Positions 15,879-25,000 of a stretch of 43,370 nucleotides of DNA are shown here, piece by piece. This stretch comes from Clostridiales bacterium. GTDB lineage: Bacteria > Bacillota_A > Clostridia > Christensenellales > Aristaeellaceae. The stretch spans positions 1-43,370 of the forward strand of contig JAIKWN010000114.1 of NCBI GenBank assembly GCA_024684665.1, read 5' to 3'. Under the pieces are notes generated by a model. It had not been told where the DNA came from, ran no database searches, and worked only from the letters and a program-made list of their open reading frames with translations. Made by a program: the position numbers and the translations under genes. Every line of letters begins with the position of its first letter. Position 1 is the first letter of the stretch.

Positions 15879-15907
15879 TTGACAAAGTTTTGCACGGCCC
15901 ATATAAT
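15879..15907 (+). promoter_or_regulatory. consensus promoter of the TrpXYZ-like operon
   Basis: TTGACA (15879-15884), exactly 17 bp, TATAAT (15902-15907): a perfect SigA-type consensus. The leader of about 50 nt has no T-box or riboswitch. Confidence 0.92.
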
Positions 15908-15963
15908 GTGGCCAATTCGCCGCCCGGCAAAAACGGATCTGGCGCAAATGAGGAGGAACCCGT

Positions 15964-16902
15964 ATGAAAAAGATCGTTGCCATTCTGCTCGCATCCCTGA
16001 TGATTGCCGTCTGCACTGGCGCTGGCGCTGTCACTGTTGGTATCTGCCAACTGGTTCAGCACCCCGCCCTTGACCAGGCAACCCAGGGTTTTAAAGACGC
16101 GCTTCTCGCGAAGATTCCCGATGCGGTCATCGACGAGCAGAACGCCTCCGGCGATTCCGCGACCTGTGCCACCATCGTAAACGGCTTTGTCGCTTCCGGC
16201 GTCGATCTCATTATGGCGAACGCCACGCCCGCCCTCCAGGCGGCTGTCGCGGCTACGGGCGACATCCCGATCCTCGCAACTTCTATCACCGATTATGCCT
16301 CCGCCCTCGATATGGACGCCGCCAGCTTCACTGGCGTGACGGGCATCAACGTTTCTGGCACCACGGACCTGGCCCCGCTGGACGGACAGGCGGATATGGT
16401 TTCCGAGCTGTTCCCGGATGCCAAAACCGTCGGTCTTCTGTACTGCTCCGCCGAAGCCAATTCCCTCTATCAGGTCAACACCATCCGCGGCTTCCTGACT
16501 GCCAAGGGAATTGAGACCAAGGATTTTGCCTTCGCCGACTCGAACGACGTAGCCAGCGTGGTGCAGAGCGCAGTGGGCGACATTGACGTGCTCTACATCC
16601 CCACTGATAACACAGCCGCCAGCGTCTCCGAGACCATTGCGGGCATCGTGATTCCTGGCAAGCTACCCGTCATCGCGGGTGAAGAGGGCATTGCCAAGAA
16701 CTGCGGCGTTGCGACACTGACTATCAGCTACTACGACATCGGAACTGCAACCGGTGAAATGGCCGCTGAAATCCTGGCAAACGGCGCGGATGTCGCTACC
16801 ATGCCGATCCAGGCTGCCCCGCAGTTCACCAAGAAGTTCAACGCAGAGATCGCTACGGAGCTGGGCGTTACAATCCCGGACGACTATACTGCCATCGAGT
16901 AA
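15964..16902 (+). CDS. ABC transporter substrate-binding protein (TrpX-like, ABC_sub_bind family)
   Basis: 312 residues with a signal peptide of about 22 residues (MKKIVAILLASLMIAVC...GAGA). The mature part has two Rossmann-like lobes of the ABC_sub_bind family: VTVGICQLVQHPALD, FKDALLAK, LIMANATPALQAAVAAT, IPILATSITD, VGLLYCSAEANSLYQV, VLYIPTDNTAA and ISYYDIGTATGEMAAEIL. Related proteins (TrpX) take up tryptophan or other aromatic compounds; the ligand here is inferred from the family only. The Cys in the signal region is not in a good lipobox, so anchoring is unclear. GAGGAGG precedes the ATG. It is the first gene of a three-gene operon; the hairpin after it (16936-16963) fits a higher level of binding protein than permease. 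Confidence 0.88.
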   Translation: MKKIVAILLASLMIAVCTGAGAVTVGICQLVQHPALDQATQGFKDALLAKIPDAVIDEQNASGDSATCATIVNGFVASGVDLIMANATPALQAAVAATGDIPILATSITDYASALDMDAASFTGVTGINVSGTTDLAPLDGQADMVSELFPDAKTVGLLYCSAEANSLYQVNTIRGFLTAKGIETKDFAFADSNDVASVVQSAVGDIDVLYIPTDNTAASVSETIAGIVIPGKLPVIAGEEGIAKNCGVATLTISYYDIGTATGEMAAEILANGADVATMPIQAAPQFTKKFNAEIATELGVTIPDDYTAIE

Positions 16903-16935
16903 AAATCTGCTTTTCAATCGCCTTCTGAAATTATA

Positions 16936-16963
16936 GCCAAGGGAAGGGAAACCTTCCCTTGGC
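16936..16963 (+). repeat. perfect 12-bp stem-loop between binding-protein and permease genes
   Basis: GCCAAGGGAAGG (16936-16947), GAAA loop, CCTTCCCTTGGC (16952-16963). No T-run follows. Such intercistronic hairpins often protect the upstream message of the binding protein. Confidence 0.85.
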
Positions 16964-17015
16964 TTCCTTGCGGAACAGGCTTTTCAAAATACGACCGACT
17001 CGGAGGTTTTTTCTC

Positions 17016-17933
17016 TTGGACATCCTGAAACTCATAAACGCGCTGCCCGGCGCAGCGGCGCAGGGCCTTTGCTGGGGCATTATGGCCATCGGCGTATACA
17101 TCACCTTCCGCGTGCTGAACACTTCTGACCTTACAGTGGACGGCAGCATTGCCACCGGCGGCGCCATTGCAGCTGTGCTCATCATGAACGGCGTAAACGT
17201 GTGGCTGGCGCTCATCATCGCCTTCCTTGCCGGGATGCTTGCAGGGCTTGCCACCGGCATCTTTCATACCTTCATGGGCATTCCCGCTATCCTCTCCGGC
17301 ATCTTGACGCAGTTGGGTCTTTATTCCATCAATCTGCGCATCATGGGCGGAAAAGCGAATGTAGCGGTCAATCCAAACAAATACTACCTGCTTGTCAGCC
17401 TGCGCAACGTGCGTAGTCTTTCCCTTGCGAATCCCATTCTGACGCTGATCCTCTTCACCATCGCCATTATTCTGATTCTATACTGGTTCTTCGGCACGGA
17501 GCTGGGCTGCTCCATGCGCGCCACCGGCGCGAACCAGCAAATGTCTCGCGCCCAAGGTATCAACACGACCGGCAACACCCTATTGGGACTCATGCTGGCC
17601 AACGGGCTGGTATCCCTAGCTGGAGCGCTGCTCGCGCAGTACCAGGGCTTCGCAGACGTGAACATGGGGCGCGGCGCAATCGTCATCGGCCTCGCCGCCG
17701 TGATCATTGGCGAGGTAATCTTTGGAAAGGTCTTCATCAACTTCGGGCTCAAGCTCCTTGCGGTCTCTTTGGGCGCCATCGCCTATTATCTCGTCATCCA
17801 GGTAGTCCTCTGGCTGGGTCTAAACGCCAATGACCTGAAGCTTCTAACAGCGCTCGTCGTAGCGGTATTCCTTGGCATCCCCTTCTGGAAGGGCAAATAC
17901 TTCGGACGGAAGGGAGATAAGAAGCATGCTTGA
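17016..17933 (+). CDS. ABC transporter permease (TrpY-like, BPD_transp_2 family)
   Basis: 305 residues from a TTG start with GGAGG 9 nt upstream; a frame from ATG 16959 would begin inside the hairpin and lacks a ribosome site. The protein is very hydrophobic with about eight to nine membrane segments. Family features include QGLCWGIMAIGVYITFRVL, LTVDGSIATGGAI, FMGIPAILSGILTQLGLYSI and the cytoplasmic GCSMRATGANQQMSRAQGI segment (EAA-like loop contacting the ATPase), then GRGAIVIGLAAVIIGEV. It forms the membrane channel with the ATPase encoded next; the two genes overlap by 8 bp. Confidence 0.9.
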   Translation: MDILKLINALPGAAAQGLCWGIMAIGVYITFRVLNTSDLTVDGSIATGGAIAAVLIMNGVNVWLALIIAFLAGMLAGLATGIFHTFMGIPAILSGILTQLGLYSINLRIMGGKANVAVNPNKYYLLVSLRNVRSLSLANPILTLILFTIAIILILYWFFGTELGCSMRATGANQQMSRAQGINTTGNTLLGLMLANGLVSLAGALLAQYQGFADVNMGRGAIVIGLAAVIIGEVIFGKVFINFGLKLLAVSLGAIAYYLVIQVVLWLGLNANDLKLLTALVVAVFLGIPFWKGKYFGRKGDKKHA

Positions 17934-18720
17934 CATCCATCATATCGCGAAGACTTTCAATCCTGGTACGATCACGGAGAAAAAAGCCCTGCTGGATGTA
18001 GACCTGCACCTTAAAGAGGGCGACTTCGTAACGGTCATCGGCGGCAATGGTGCTGGAAAGTCCACCATGCTGAACGCGGTTGCAGGCGTTTTCCCGGTGG
18101 ATGCGGGACGGATCGAAATCGGTGGGCAGGACGTAACCTCCCTTCCGGAATACAAGCGGGCAAAGTTTCTGGGCCGGGTCTTCCAAGATCCCATGGTTGG
18201 CACTGCAGCCACGATGAACATCGAGGAGAATATGGCACTCGCTATGCGCAGAGGAGAAAAGCGCGGCCTCCGCTGGGGTATCAGCCAGATGGAGCGCAAG
18301 ATGTACCGGGAGCAGCTCTCCACCTTAGGTTTGGGACTGGAGGACCGCATGGGAAGCAAGGTTGGCCTGCTCTCCGGCGGGCAGCGTCAGGCGCTCACCC
18401 TTCTCATGGCAACACTGCGCACCCCCAAACTGCTTCTGCTGGACGAGCACACCGCCGCCCTGGATCCCAAGACGGCGGCGAAAGTTCTGGAACTCACGGA
18501 GCAGATCGTCTCCTCCCGGAAGTTGACAGCAATGATGGTTACCCACAACATGAAGGACGCCATCGCCATCGGCAACCGGCTCATCATGATGAACGAAGGG
18601 CGCGTGGTAGTGGACGTTTCCGGCGAAAAGAAAAAGAAGCTGACCCGCGCAGATCTCATGGGTCTCTTTGAGCAGGCAGCGGGTCAGGAACTGGACGGCG
18701 ACAGACTGCTGCTGTCCTGA
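17926..18720 (+). CDS. ABC transporter ATP-binding protein (TrpZ-like)
   Basis: 264 residues from ATG 17926. All ABC ATPase motifs are intact: Walker A GGNGAGKST (39-47), Q-loop FQDPM, signature LSGGQRQAL, Walker B LLLLDEH and the switch His in MMVTHNM. It powers the permease encoded immediately upstream. The longer frame to 17872 lies inside the permease gene. A terminator-like hairpin follows at 18749-18786, ending the three-gene operon. Confidence 0.93.
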   Translation: MLDIHHIAKTFNPGTITEKKALLDVDLHLKEGDFVTVIGGNGAGKSTMLNAVAGVFPVDAGRIEIGGQDVTSLPEYKRAKFLGRVFQDPMVGTAATMNIEENMALAMRRGEKRGLRWGISQMERKMYREQLSTLGLGLEDRMGSKVGLLSGGQRQALTLLMATLRTPKLLLLDEHTAALDPKTAAKVLELTEQIVSSRKLTAMMVTHNMKDAIAIGNRLIMMNEGRVVVDVSGEKKKKLTRADLMGLFEQAAGQELDGDRLLLS

Positions 18721-18748
18721 TCCGTCCTAATCTGCAAGGAAGCAAAAG

Positions 18749-18786
18749 GGGCTGCCGCGGAAACGAAGACCGCGGCAGCCCGTTTC
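18749..18786 (+). terminator. terminator of the TrpXYZ-like operon
   Basis: A 12-bp perfect GC-rich stem (GGGCTGCCGCGG 18749-18760 with CCGCGGCAGCCC 18770-18781), a 9-nt loop, then GTTTCT. Very stable stem, short T-run. Confidence 0.75.
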
Positions 18787-18821
18787 TAACCGACTACGAA
18801 AGAGCACAGGAGAAATAGACT

Positions 18822-20561
18822 ATGCCAATGGACGGAATCATGCTGGGATTCGTGACGCGGGAACTGCAGGAAACCCTGGCAGATGCCCGGGTGGACCGGG
18901 TGCTGCAGCCGGAGCGAGATGAGATTCACCTCCTTCTGCGCGCCGGTGGGCAGAACCGGAGACTGCTGCTTTCCGCCTCCGCAGGAGCGGCACGAGCACA
19001 CCTTTCGGAGCGACAGCGCACCGGCCCGCAGGAACCGCCCATGTTTTGCATGCTTCTGCGCAAACATCTCTCCGGCGGACGCCTCCGGGAGATCCGCCAA
19101 ATCGGCGGCGACCGCATCCTCTCCCTCGTTTTCGCCACGAGGAACGAAATGGGTGACGCCACGGAGCGGTCGATCGTGGTCGAAATGATGGGACGGCATT
19201 CCAACATCATTCTCCTCTCGCCTGAGGGGCGCATCATTGACGCTGCACGGCATATTACCGAGGAGCTTTCACGCGTCAGACAGATTCTGCCGGGGCTTCC
19301 CTATTCCCTTCCTCCTACACAGGAGAAACTGGACCCCGCGGAAGCGAATGAAGACGCGCTCGCCGCGCACCTTAGAACGGAAAGTGGTCCTCTGGAGAAG
19401 ACTATCCTGCACATTCTCGCCGGTTTTTCCCCCCAGGCAGCGAGGGAAACCTGCGCACGCCTCCTGCTGGATCCGGAACAAAGAACTAACGCTCTGAACG
19501 TACAGGAACTCTCCCGCGCGCTTCTCCGGTGGATCCGGGAAATCCCGGCCCAGGGACCTCCGGTTGTCACGCTGCGGGAGGACGGCATGCCCCGGGACGT
19601 ATTTCCCTTCCCGCAGGAACACCTTTCCGGCTGCGAAACCAGGACCTATGACAGCCCCAGCCGTGCCCTCGAGGCCTTCTTCGGCGAGCGCGACCGGCAG
19701 GAGCACATGAAGCAGCGCGCCTCCTCCCTCGCTCACCTCATTAAAAGCCATGTTTCTCGGGTGGAGAAAAAAATCGTCCTCCAGGATGAAGCTCTTCTGG
19801 GAGCCGCACGCATGGAGGAGTACCGCAAATTTGGCGAATTGCTGCAATCAAACGCGTACCGCCTGCACAAAGGGGAAGAAGCCCGGGTAGAGGATTACTA
19901 CGAGCCAGATTGCCCAGAAATCCGTATCCCAATGGACGGAGCCCTGTCTCCCATGCAGAACGCCCAGCGCTATTTCAAGCTTTACCGGAAGGCACGCGGC
20001 GCACGGCAGTTAGCAGCGGAGCAGAAGGAAAAAGCAGAGCGGGAACTGGATTTCTTGACCCAGGCGGAAGACGATCTGCGTAAGGCTAACTCAGAGAAAG
20101 ATCTCTCGGAACTTCGTTCGCTGCTTGAGGATGCCGGCTTCTTGAAGCGCTCTCAAGGGCGCGGAAAGCCCCGGAAGGAAGCGCCGTCTCAGTCTTTACT
20201 GTACCGCGCTACAGACGGAACTTCTATCGAAGTCGGCAAAAACGCCATGCAGAACGAGCGCCTGACCCTTTCTGCCAAGGGTGACGAATACTGGCTTCAC
20301 GCGCAGAAGATGCCCGGCTCCCACGTTATCGTCCACAGCGGTTCTCCCTCAGAGGAAACCCTGCGGGAGGCCGCGCTGCTGGCAGCTTGGTATTCGAGGG
20401 GCGCAGGCAGTGCTAATGTCCCCGTGGACGCAACGCAGCGGCGTTATGTTAAAAAACCCGGTGGCACACCGCAGGGCTTTGTGACTTATACGCATCAGAC
20501 GACATATTATGTGACCCCGGTTGAGACCGATGTAAAAAGGTTGAAGCTGGAAAGAAGCTGA
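18822..20561 (+). CDS. rqcH: RqcH (NFACT family), ribosome quality control protein
   Basis: 579 residues. RqcH binds obstructed 50S-peptidyl-tRNA complexes and adds C-terminal alanine tails that mark the stalled peptide for degradation. Domains are in order: NFACT-N (MPMDGIMLGFVTRELQ..., MLLRKHL, RSIVVEMMGRHSNIILL), two helix-hairpin-helix parts, a long coiled coil (about residues 280-440), and NFACT-R at the C-terminus (GKNAMQNERLTLSA, DEYWLHAQKMPGSHVIV, QRRYVKKPGG). Family members are often mislabelled fibronectin-binding proteins. An AGGAG site precedes the ATG. Monocistronic between a terminator upstream and a bidirectional one downstream; I could not find a clear promoter in the 100-bp gap. 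Confidence 0.93.
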   Translation: MPMDGIMLGFVTRELQETLADARVDRVLQPERDEIHLLLRAGGQNRRLLLSASAGAARAHLSERQRTGPQEPPMFCMLLRKHLSGGRLREIRQIGGDRILSLVFATRNEMGDATERSIVVEMMGRHSNIILLSPEGRIIDAARHITEELSRVRQILPGLPYSLPPTQEKLDPAEANEDALAAHLRTESGPLEKTILHILAGFSPQAARETCARLLLDPEQRTNALNVQELSRALLRWIREIPAQGPPVVTLREDGMPRDVFPFPQEHLSGCETRTYDSPSRALEAFFGERDRQEHMKQRASSLAHLIKSHVSRVEKKIVLQDEALLGAARMEEYRKFGELLQSNAYRLHKGEEARVEDYYEPDCPEIRIPMDGALSPMQNAQRYFKLYRKARGARQLAAEQKEKAERELDFLTQAEDDLRKANSEKDLSELRSLLEDAGFLKRSQGRGKPRKEAPSQSLLYRATDGTSIEVGKNAMQNERLTLSAKGDEYWLHAQKMPGSHVIVHSGSPSEETLREAALLAAWYSRGAGSANVPVDATQRRYVKKPGGTPQGFVTYTHQTTYYVTPVETDVKRLKLERS

Positions 20562-20579
20562 ATTTCAGAGAATAATAAT

Positions 20580-20613
20580 GAACCGGCGATTTCTTACCTG
20601 ATTTCGCCGGTTC
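20580..20613. terminator. bidirectional terminator between rqcH and purB
   Basis: GAACCGGCGA (20580-20589) pairs with TCGCCGGTTC (20604-20613). GTTTTCT follows on the plus strand and ATTATTATTCT on the minus strand, so it can end both convergent units. Confidence 0.85.
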
Positions 20614-20618
20614 GTTTT

Positions 20619-22052
20619 CTATACTCGTAGTTCCTGACGTTCGCCCAAGAGTTCCTTATTTTCAGAAAGTGCCGGCCGGATGACCTCCGAGAGGAAAGCC
20701 TCCACTTGCCTCGCGCTCATGCCCGTGTAATCCTCCGGGCGCAGGACGCTCTGCATGTCCTCCACACTGATACCGAAAGCTGTATCGTCTGCCAGGCGAG
20801 AAAGCAGATCGTTCTCTCCACCTTCTTCCTTTACGCGCCGTGCAGCAGCCTGGGAGTGGACACGCAGGCGTTCGTGGAGCTCCTGCCGGTTTCCGCCCCG
20901 CTTCACCGCCTCCATCATAATGTTCTCCGTCGCCATAAAGGGCAGTTCCGCCATGACGCGGCGGCGAATGACCTCAGGATAGACAACAAGACCATCCGTT
21001 ACGTTCATCAGGATATTGAGAATCGCATCCACACCCAGGAACGCTTCCGCCATGGCAATGCGTTTGTTTGCGCTGTCGTCCAGCGTCCGCTCAAAGAACT
21101 GGCAGGATGCGGTCAGCGCGGGATTGAGCGCATCTGTCATCACGTACCGTGCCAAGGCATCGATGCGCTCGCAACGCATGGGATTACGCTTATAGGGCAT
21201 TGCGGAAGAGCCAATCTGCTTTTTTTCGAAAGGTTCCTCCATCTCCTTGAAGCTGGCAAGAAGGCGCAGATCGTAAGCGAATTTGGACGCCGTCTGAGCA
21301 ATGCCAGAGAGGGTGGAGGCCACCTGATAATCCACCTTGCGAGAATAGGTTTGCCCGGAAACAGGCACGACCCTGTCAAAGCCCATCTCCCGTGCAATGT
21401 CTTCTTCCACTGCCTGGATCTTTTTCTCATCTCCGTCGAACAGATCCCGGAAGCTCGCTTGGGTGCCCGTCGTTCCCTTGGAACCAAGAAGGGCGAGCTT
21501 CGAAATACGATATCCGATCTCTTCGTAATCCATGTAAAGCTCATTCAGCCAAAGGCATGCCCGTTTGCCGACGGTGGTCAGCTGCGCCGGCTGCAGGTGC
21601 GTATATGCGAGGCATGGAAGCGCCTTGTAGCGCTCCGCGAAACCAGCAAGCTTTTCTATGACGTTCAGGAGCTTCCGACGCACAACCAGCAGGGCTTCCC
21701 GCATGACGAAAACATCCGTATTGTCACCCACATAGCAGGATGTGGCACCCAGATGGATGATCCCCGCAGCATTCGGGCATTGCAATGCGTAAGCATAAAC
21801 ATGGCTCATCACATCATGACGGACTTCCCTCTCCCGCCGCTCTGCATCCTCGTAATTGATATCGTCCTTATGCGCTTCCAGTTCCGCTATCTGCTCGTCA
21901 GTAATAGGTAGCCCCTGGCCCTGCTCTGCTCGGGCTAGGGCGATCCACAGCCGCCGCCAGGTACGGAACTTGTGATCCTCTGAAAAGAGGAACTGCATTT
22001 CGTCGCTGGCGTAGCGGGTTGAAAACGGCGAAATGTAACGATCGTGTGCCAT
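20619..22052 (-). CDS. purB: adenylosuccinate lyase
   Basis: 477 residues. It cleaves SAICAR to AICAR in the IMP pathway and adenylosuccinate to AMP, releasing fumarate. The fumarase/aspartase fold is visible: HLGATSCYVGDNTD, AYTHLQPAQLTTVGKR (general-acid region) and the flexible loop signature GSSAMPYKRNP. GGAGGAGG lies before the ATG. It is the last gene of the purine operon, 17 bp after purL, and ends at the bidirectional terminator. Confidence 0.97.
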   Translation of the reverse strand: MAHDRYISPFSTRYASDEMQFLFSEDHKFRTWRRLWIALARAEQGQGLPITDEQIAELEAHKDDINYEDAERREREVRHDVMSHVYAYALQCPNAAGIIHLGATSCYVGDNTDVFVMREALLVVRRKLLNVIEKLAGFAERYKALPCLAYTHLQPAQLTTVGKRACLWLNELYMDYEEIGYRISKLALLGSKGTTGTQASFRDLFDGDEKKIQAVEEDIAREMGFDRVVPVSGQTYSRKVDYQVASTLSGIAQTASKFAYDLRLLASFKEMEEPFEKKQIGSSAMPYKRNPMRCERIDALARYVMTDALNPALTASCQFFERTLDDSANKRIAMAEAFLGVDAILNILMNVTDGLVVYPEVIRRRVMAELPFMATENIMMEAVKRGGNRQELHERLRVHSQAAARRVKEEGGENDLLSRLADDTAFGISVEDMQSVLRPEDYTGMSARQVEAFLSEVIRPALSENKELLGERQELRV

Positions 22053-22069
22053 ACTTTCCTCCTCCGCGA

Positions 22070-25000
22070 TCAGCGGAAGTAGTCGACGCCGCCTTCAAAC
22101 AGGGGCTGGTACAAGCTGCCAGGGGCGTTTTTGTACAGGAATCGCCCGCTGCGTTCCGAATGGCCCATCTTCCCGAGAATACGCCCGTCCGGGCTGGTGA
22201 TCCCCTCGATGGCCAGCATGCTGAAATTCGGGTTGCAGCGTGTATCCAGGCTTGCATTCCCCGCAACATTCACATATTGCGTCGCTACCTGTCCGTTTTC
22301 GGCCAGCTTCTGCAACAGGGCCTCCGGCCCCACGAAGCGCCCTTCTCCGTGGCTGACCGCCACGGTGTGGATGTCGCCCACCTGACAATGAGACAGCCAG
22401 GGGCTCTTTACAGAAGACACACGGGTACGCACTGCCATGGACTGATGCCGTCCGATTTCGTTGTAGGTTAGCGTAGGGCAAGTATCATTCGTATCAACGA
22501 TCCGCCCGAAAGGCACGAGGCCCAACTTCACAAGCGCCTGGAAACCGTTGCAGATGCCCAGCATGAGGCCGCCCCGGTGTTCCATCAGTTCCGTTACCGC
22601 CTCCTGCATGGCCGGGTTTCGGAAGAACGCCGTGATGAACTTGGCGGAGCCATCCGGCTCGTCGCCCCCCGAGAATCCGCCAGGCAGGATGATCATCTGA
22701 CTTTCCCGGATACGTCCTGCCGCCTCGCGGATGGATTCCGTTATAGCGTCCGGCGTCAAGTTGTTGATGACGAAGATATCCGCCCTTCCCCCTGCCCGTT
22801 CCAGAGCCCGGGCCGTGTCTACTTCGCAGTTCGTACCGGGGAAAACGGGGATAAAAGCCCTCGGTTTCGCGATCCCCAAACTGGGGAAAAGCATCGGTTT
22901 GGCGAAATCCGAAAGGGTTTCCGTCGTTTCGCCGGTATGACCCCGGTATGGGAAAACAGACTCCAGTTTGCTTTCATAGCGTTCCTGCACAAGAGCGAGA
23001 TCGCAGATCTCCGTCCCCGCGATCATTTTCCATTCCGGGATAGTCACGCCGATGCGCTCACCCACAGAACAGCCTGCCCCGCATTCGAGGAGGATCGCCC
23101 CGACCCTGGGAACGAAAAGATCCGTTCCTGCGTCGATCCGCACACCGATTGCGTTGCCGAGGCCCATCTTGAAGAGACCTTCGGCAAGGGAAAGGCCTAC
23201 CGCCCATGCAGAAAGCACTTCGCCTCTCTGGATTGCTGCATGAACCTCGTCCAGCATGGTGGAATACGCCGATCCGTCGAAGGGATCCGCCGCACAAAGC
23301 CGAATCTCGCTGCCCACCTGTTTGAACTCTGCCGAGATTACATCTCCCGCCTGCCCAGGGGCCACAGCGAATGAGCAAAGCGTCGGCGGAACGTCCAGGT
23401 TTTCAAATGTGCCGCTCATGGAGTCTTTCCCACCGATAGCTGCCGTGCCCAGTGCCATTTCGGCATCCAACGCACCGAGAAGCGCGGCGAACGGCATGCC
23501 CCAGCGTTCTTCCTTCCCCGTCATTCGTGGGAAATACTCCTGCAGAGTCAGATAAGTCTGTTTCCTGTCGAATCCTGCGGCAACAAGTTTTGCCACACTT
23601 TCGATCACAGCCAGATAGCTTCCCTCGTAAGGGCTCTGCGAAAGCAGCTCCGGATGGAAGGCATACGCCATGCCGGAGACGGTCTCCGTTTCACCCGATA
23701 AGAGGGGCAGCTTCGCCACCATCGTCTGCGAGGGAGAAAGCATCCGTTTTCCGCCGAAGGGCAAAAGCACAGTGCCCGCCCCGATTGTGGAATCAAAGCG
23801 CTCTGCCAGGCCCTGGCGGGAGCAGCAGGCGAGGCTTCCCATCAGATCTTCCATACGACGCTGCAGCGGTTCCACCAAACCGTCCGGCGTTTCTATCTCC
23901 ATATTCAGCACTCGGACAGCGGCGTGCTTCTCAGCACCGTTGCTGGAGAGAAAGTTTCTGGAGACGTCTACGATGGTCTTACCGCGCCATGTCATGCGCA
24001 GGCGAGGTTCCTCTGTGACGTGGGCCACGACTGTTGCTTCCAGGTTTTCCCCGTCCGCAGCCCGCAGAAAGGCCGGCACGTCTTCGGGGGAAAGCACGAC
24101 GGCCATGCGCTCCTGGCTTTCGGAGATAGCCAGTTCCGTCCCGTCCAGCCCTTCGTACTTGCGGGGTACGAGATCGAGATCGATCAGAAGGCCGTCCGCA
24201 AGCTCCCCAATCGCTACACTGACGCCGCCAGCGCCGAAGTCATTGCAACGCTTGATGAGCCTCGAAACCTCTCCATTCCGGAAAAGCCGCTGCAGTTTCC
24301 TCTCCGTGGGGGCATTGCCTTTCTGCACTTCTGCACCGCAGGTTTCAAGGGAGGTCCGCTTGTGGGACTTGGAACTTCCGGTCGCGCCGCCAATGCCGTC
24401 TCTGCCCGTACGTCCACCAAGCAGCACCACCACATCCCCGGGAACAGGGCGTTCCCTGCGAACGTTCGCAAGAGGGGCCGCTCCGACGACAGCGCCGATC
24501 TCCAGCCGTTTCGCCGCGTAACCTGGATGATAGACTTCATCCACAAGCCCGGTCGCCAGGCCGATCTGGTTGCCATAGGAAGAATAGCCCGCCGCAGCTG
24601 TAACGCACAGCTTCCTCTGGGGCAGTTTGCCGGGAATGGTCTCCGACACGGGAGTCAGCGGGTTCGCAGCGCCAGTCACACGCATCGCCTGGTACACGTA
24701 CGCCCGTCCAGAGAGAGGATCCCGGATCGCACCACCGATGCAGGTAGCCGCGCCGCCGAAGGGTTCGATCTCTGTCGGATGGTTGTGGGTCTCGTTTTTA
24801 AACATCAGGAGCCAAGGCTCTTTCTTCCCGTCCACGTCCGCTTCGATACGGATAGAGCAGGCGTTAATCTCCTCGCTCTCATCCACATTCGGCGTCAGGC
24901 CCCGTTTTTTGAGTGCTTTTGCGCCGATCGTGGCCATATCCATAAGGGTGACGGGCCGCGTCTTTGCGGCCTCCCCGTAGACCTCCTCACGAAGAGACAG

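Noticed and set aside
20706..21911. A 401-codon plus-strand frame opposite purB
   Set aside because: Shadow frame; purB motifs on the minus strand are complete.
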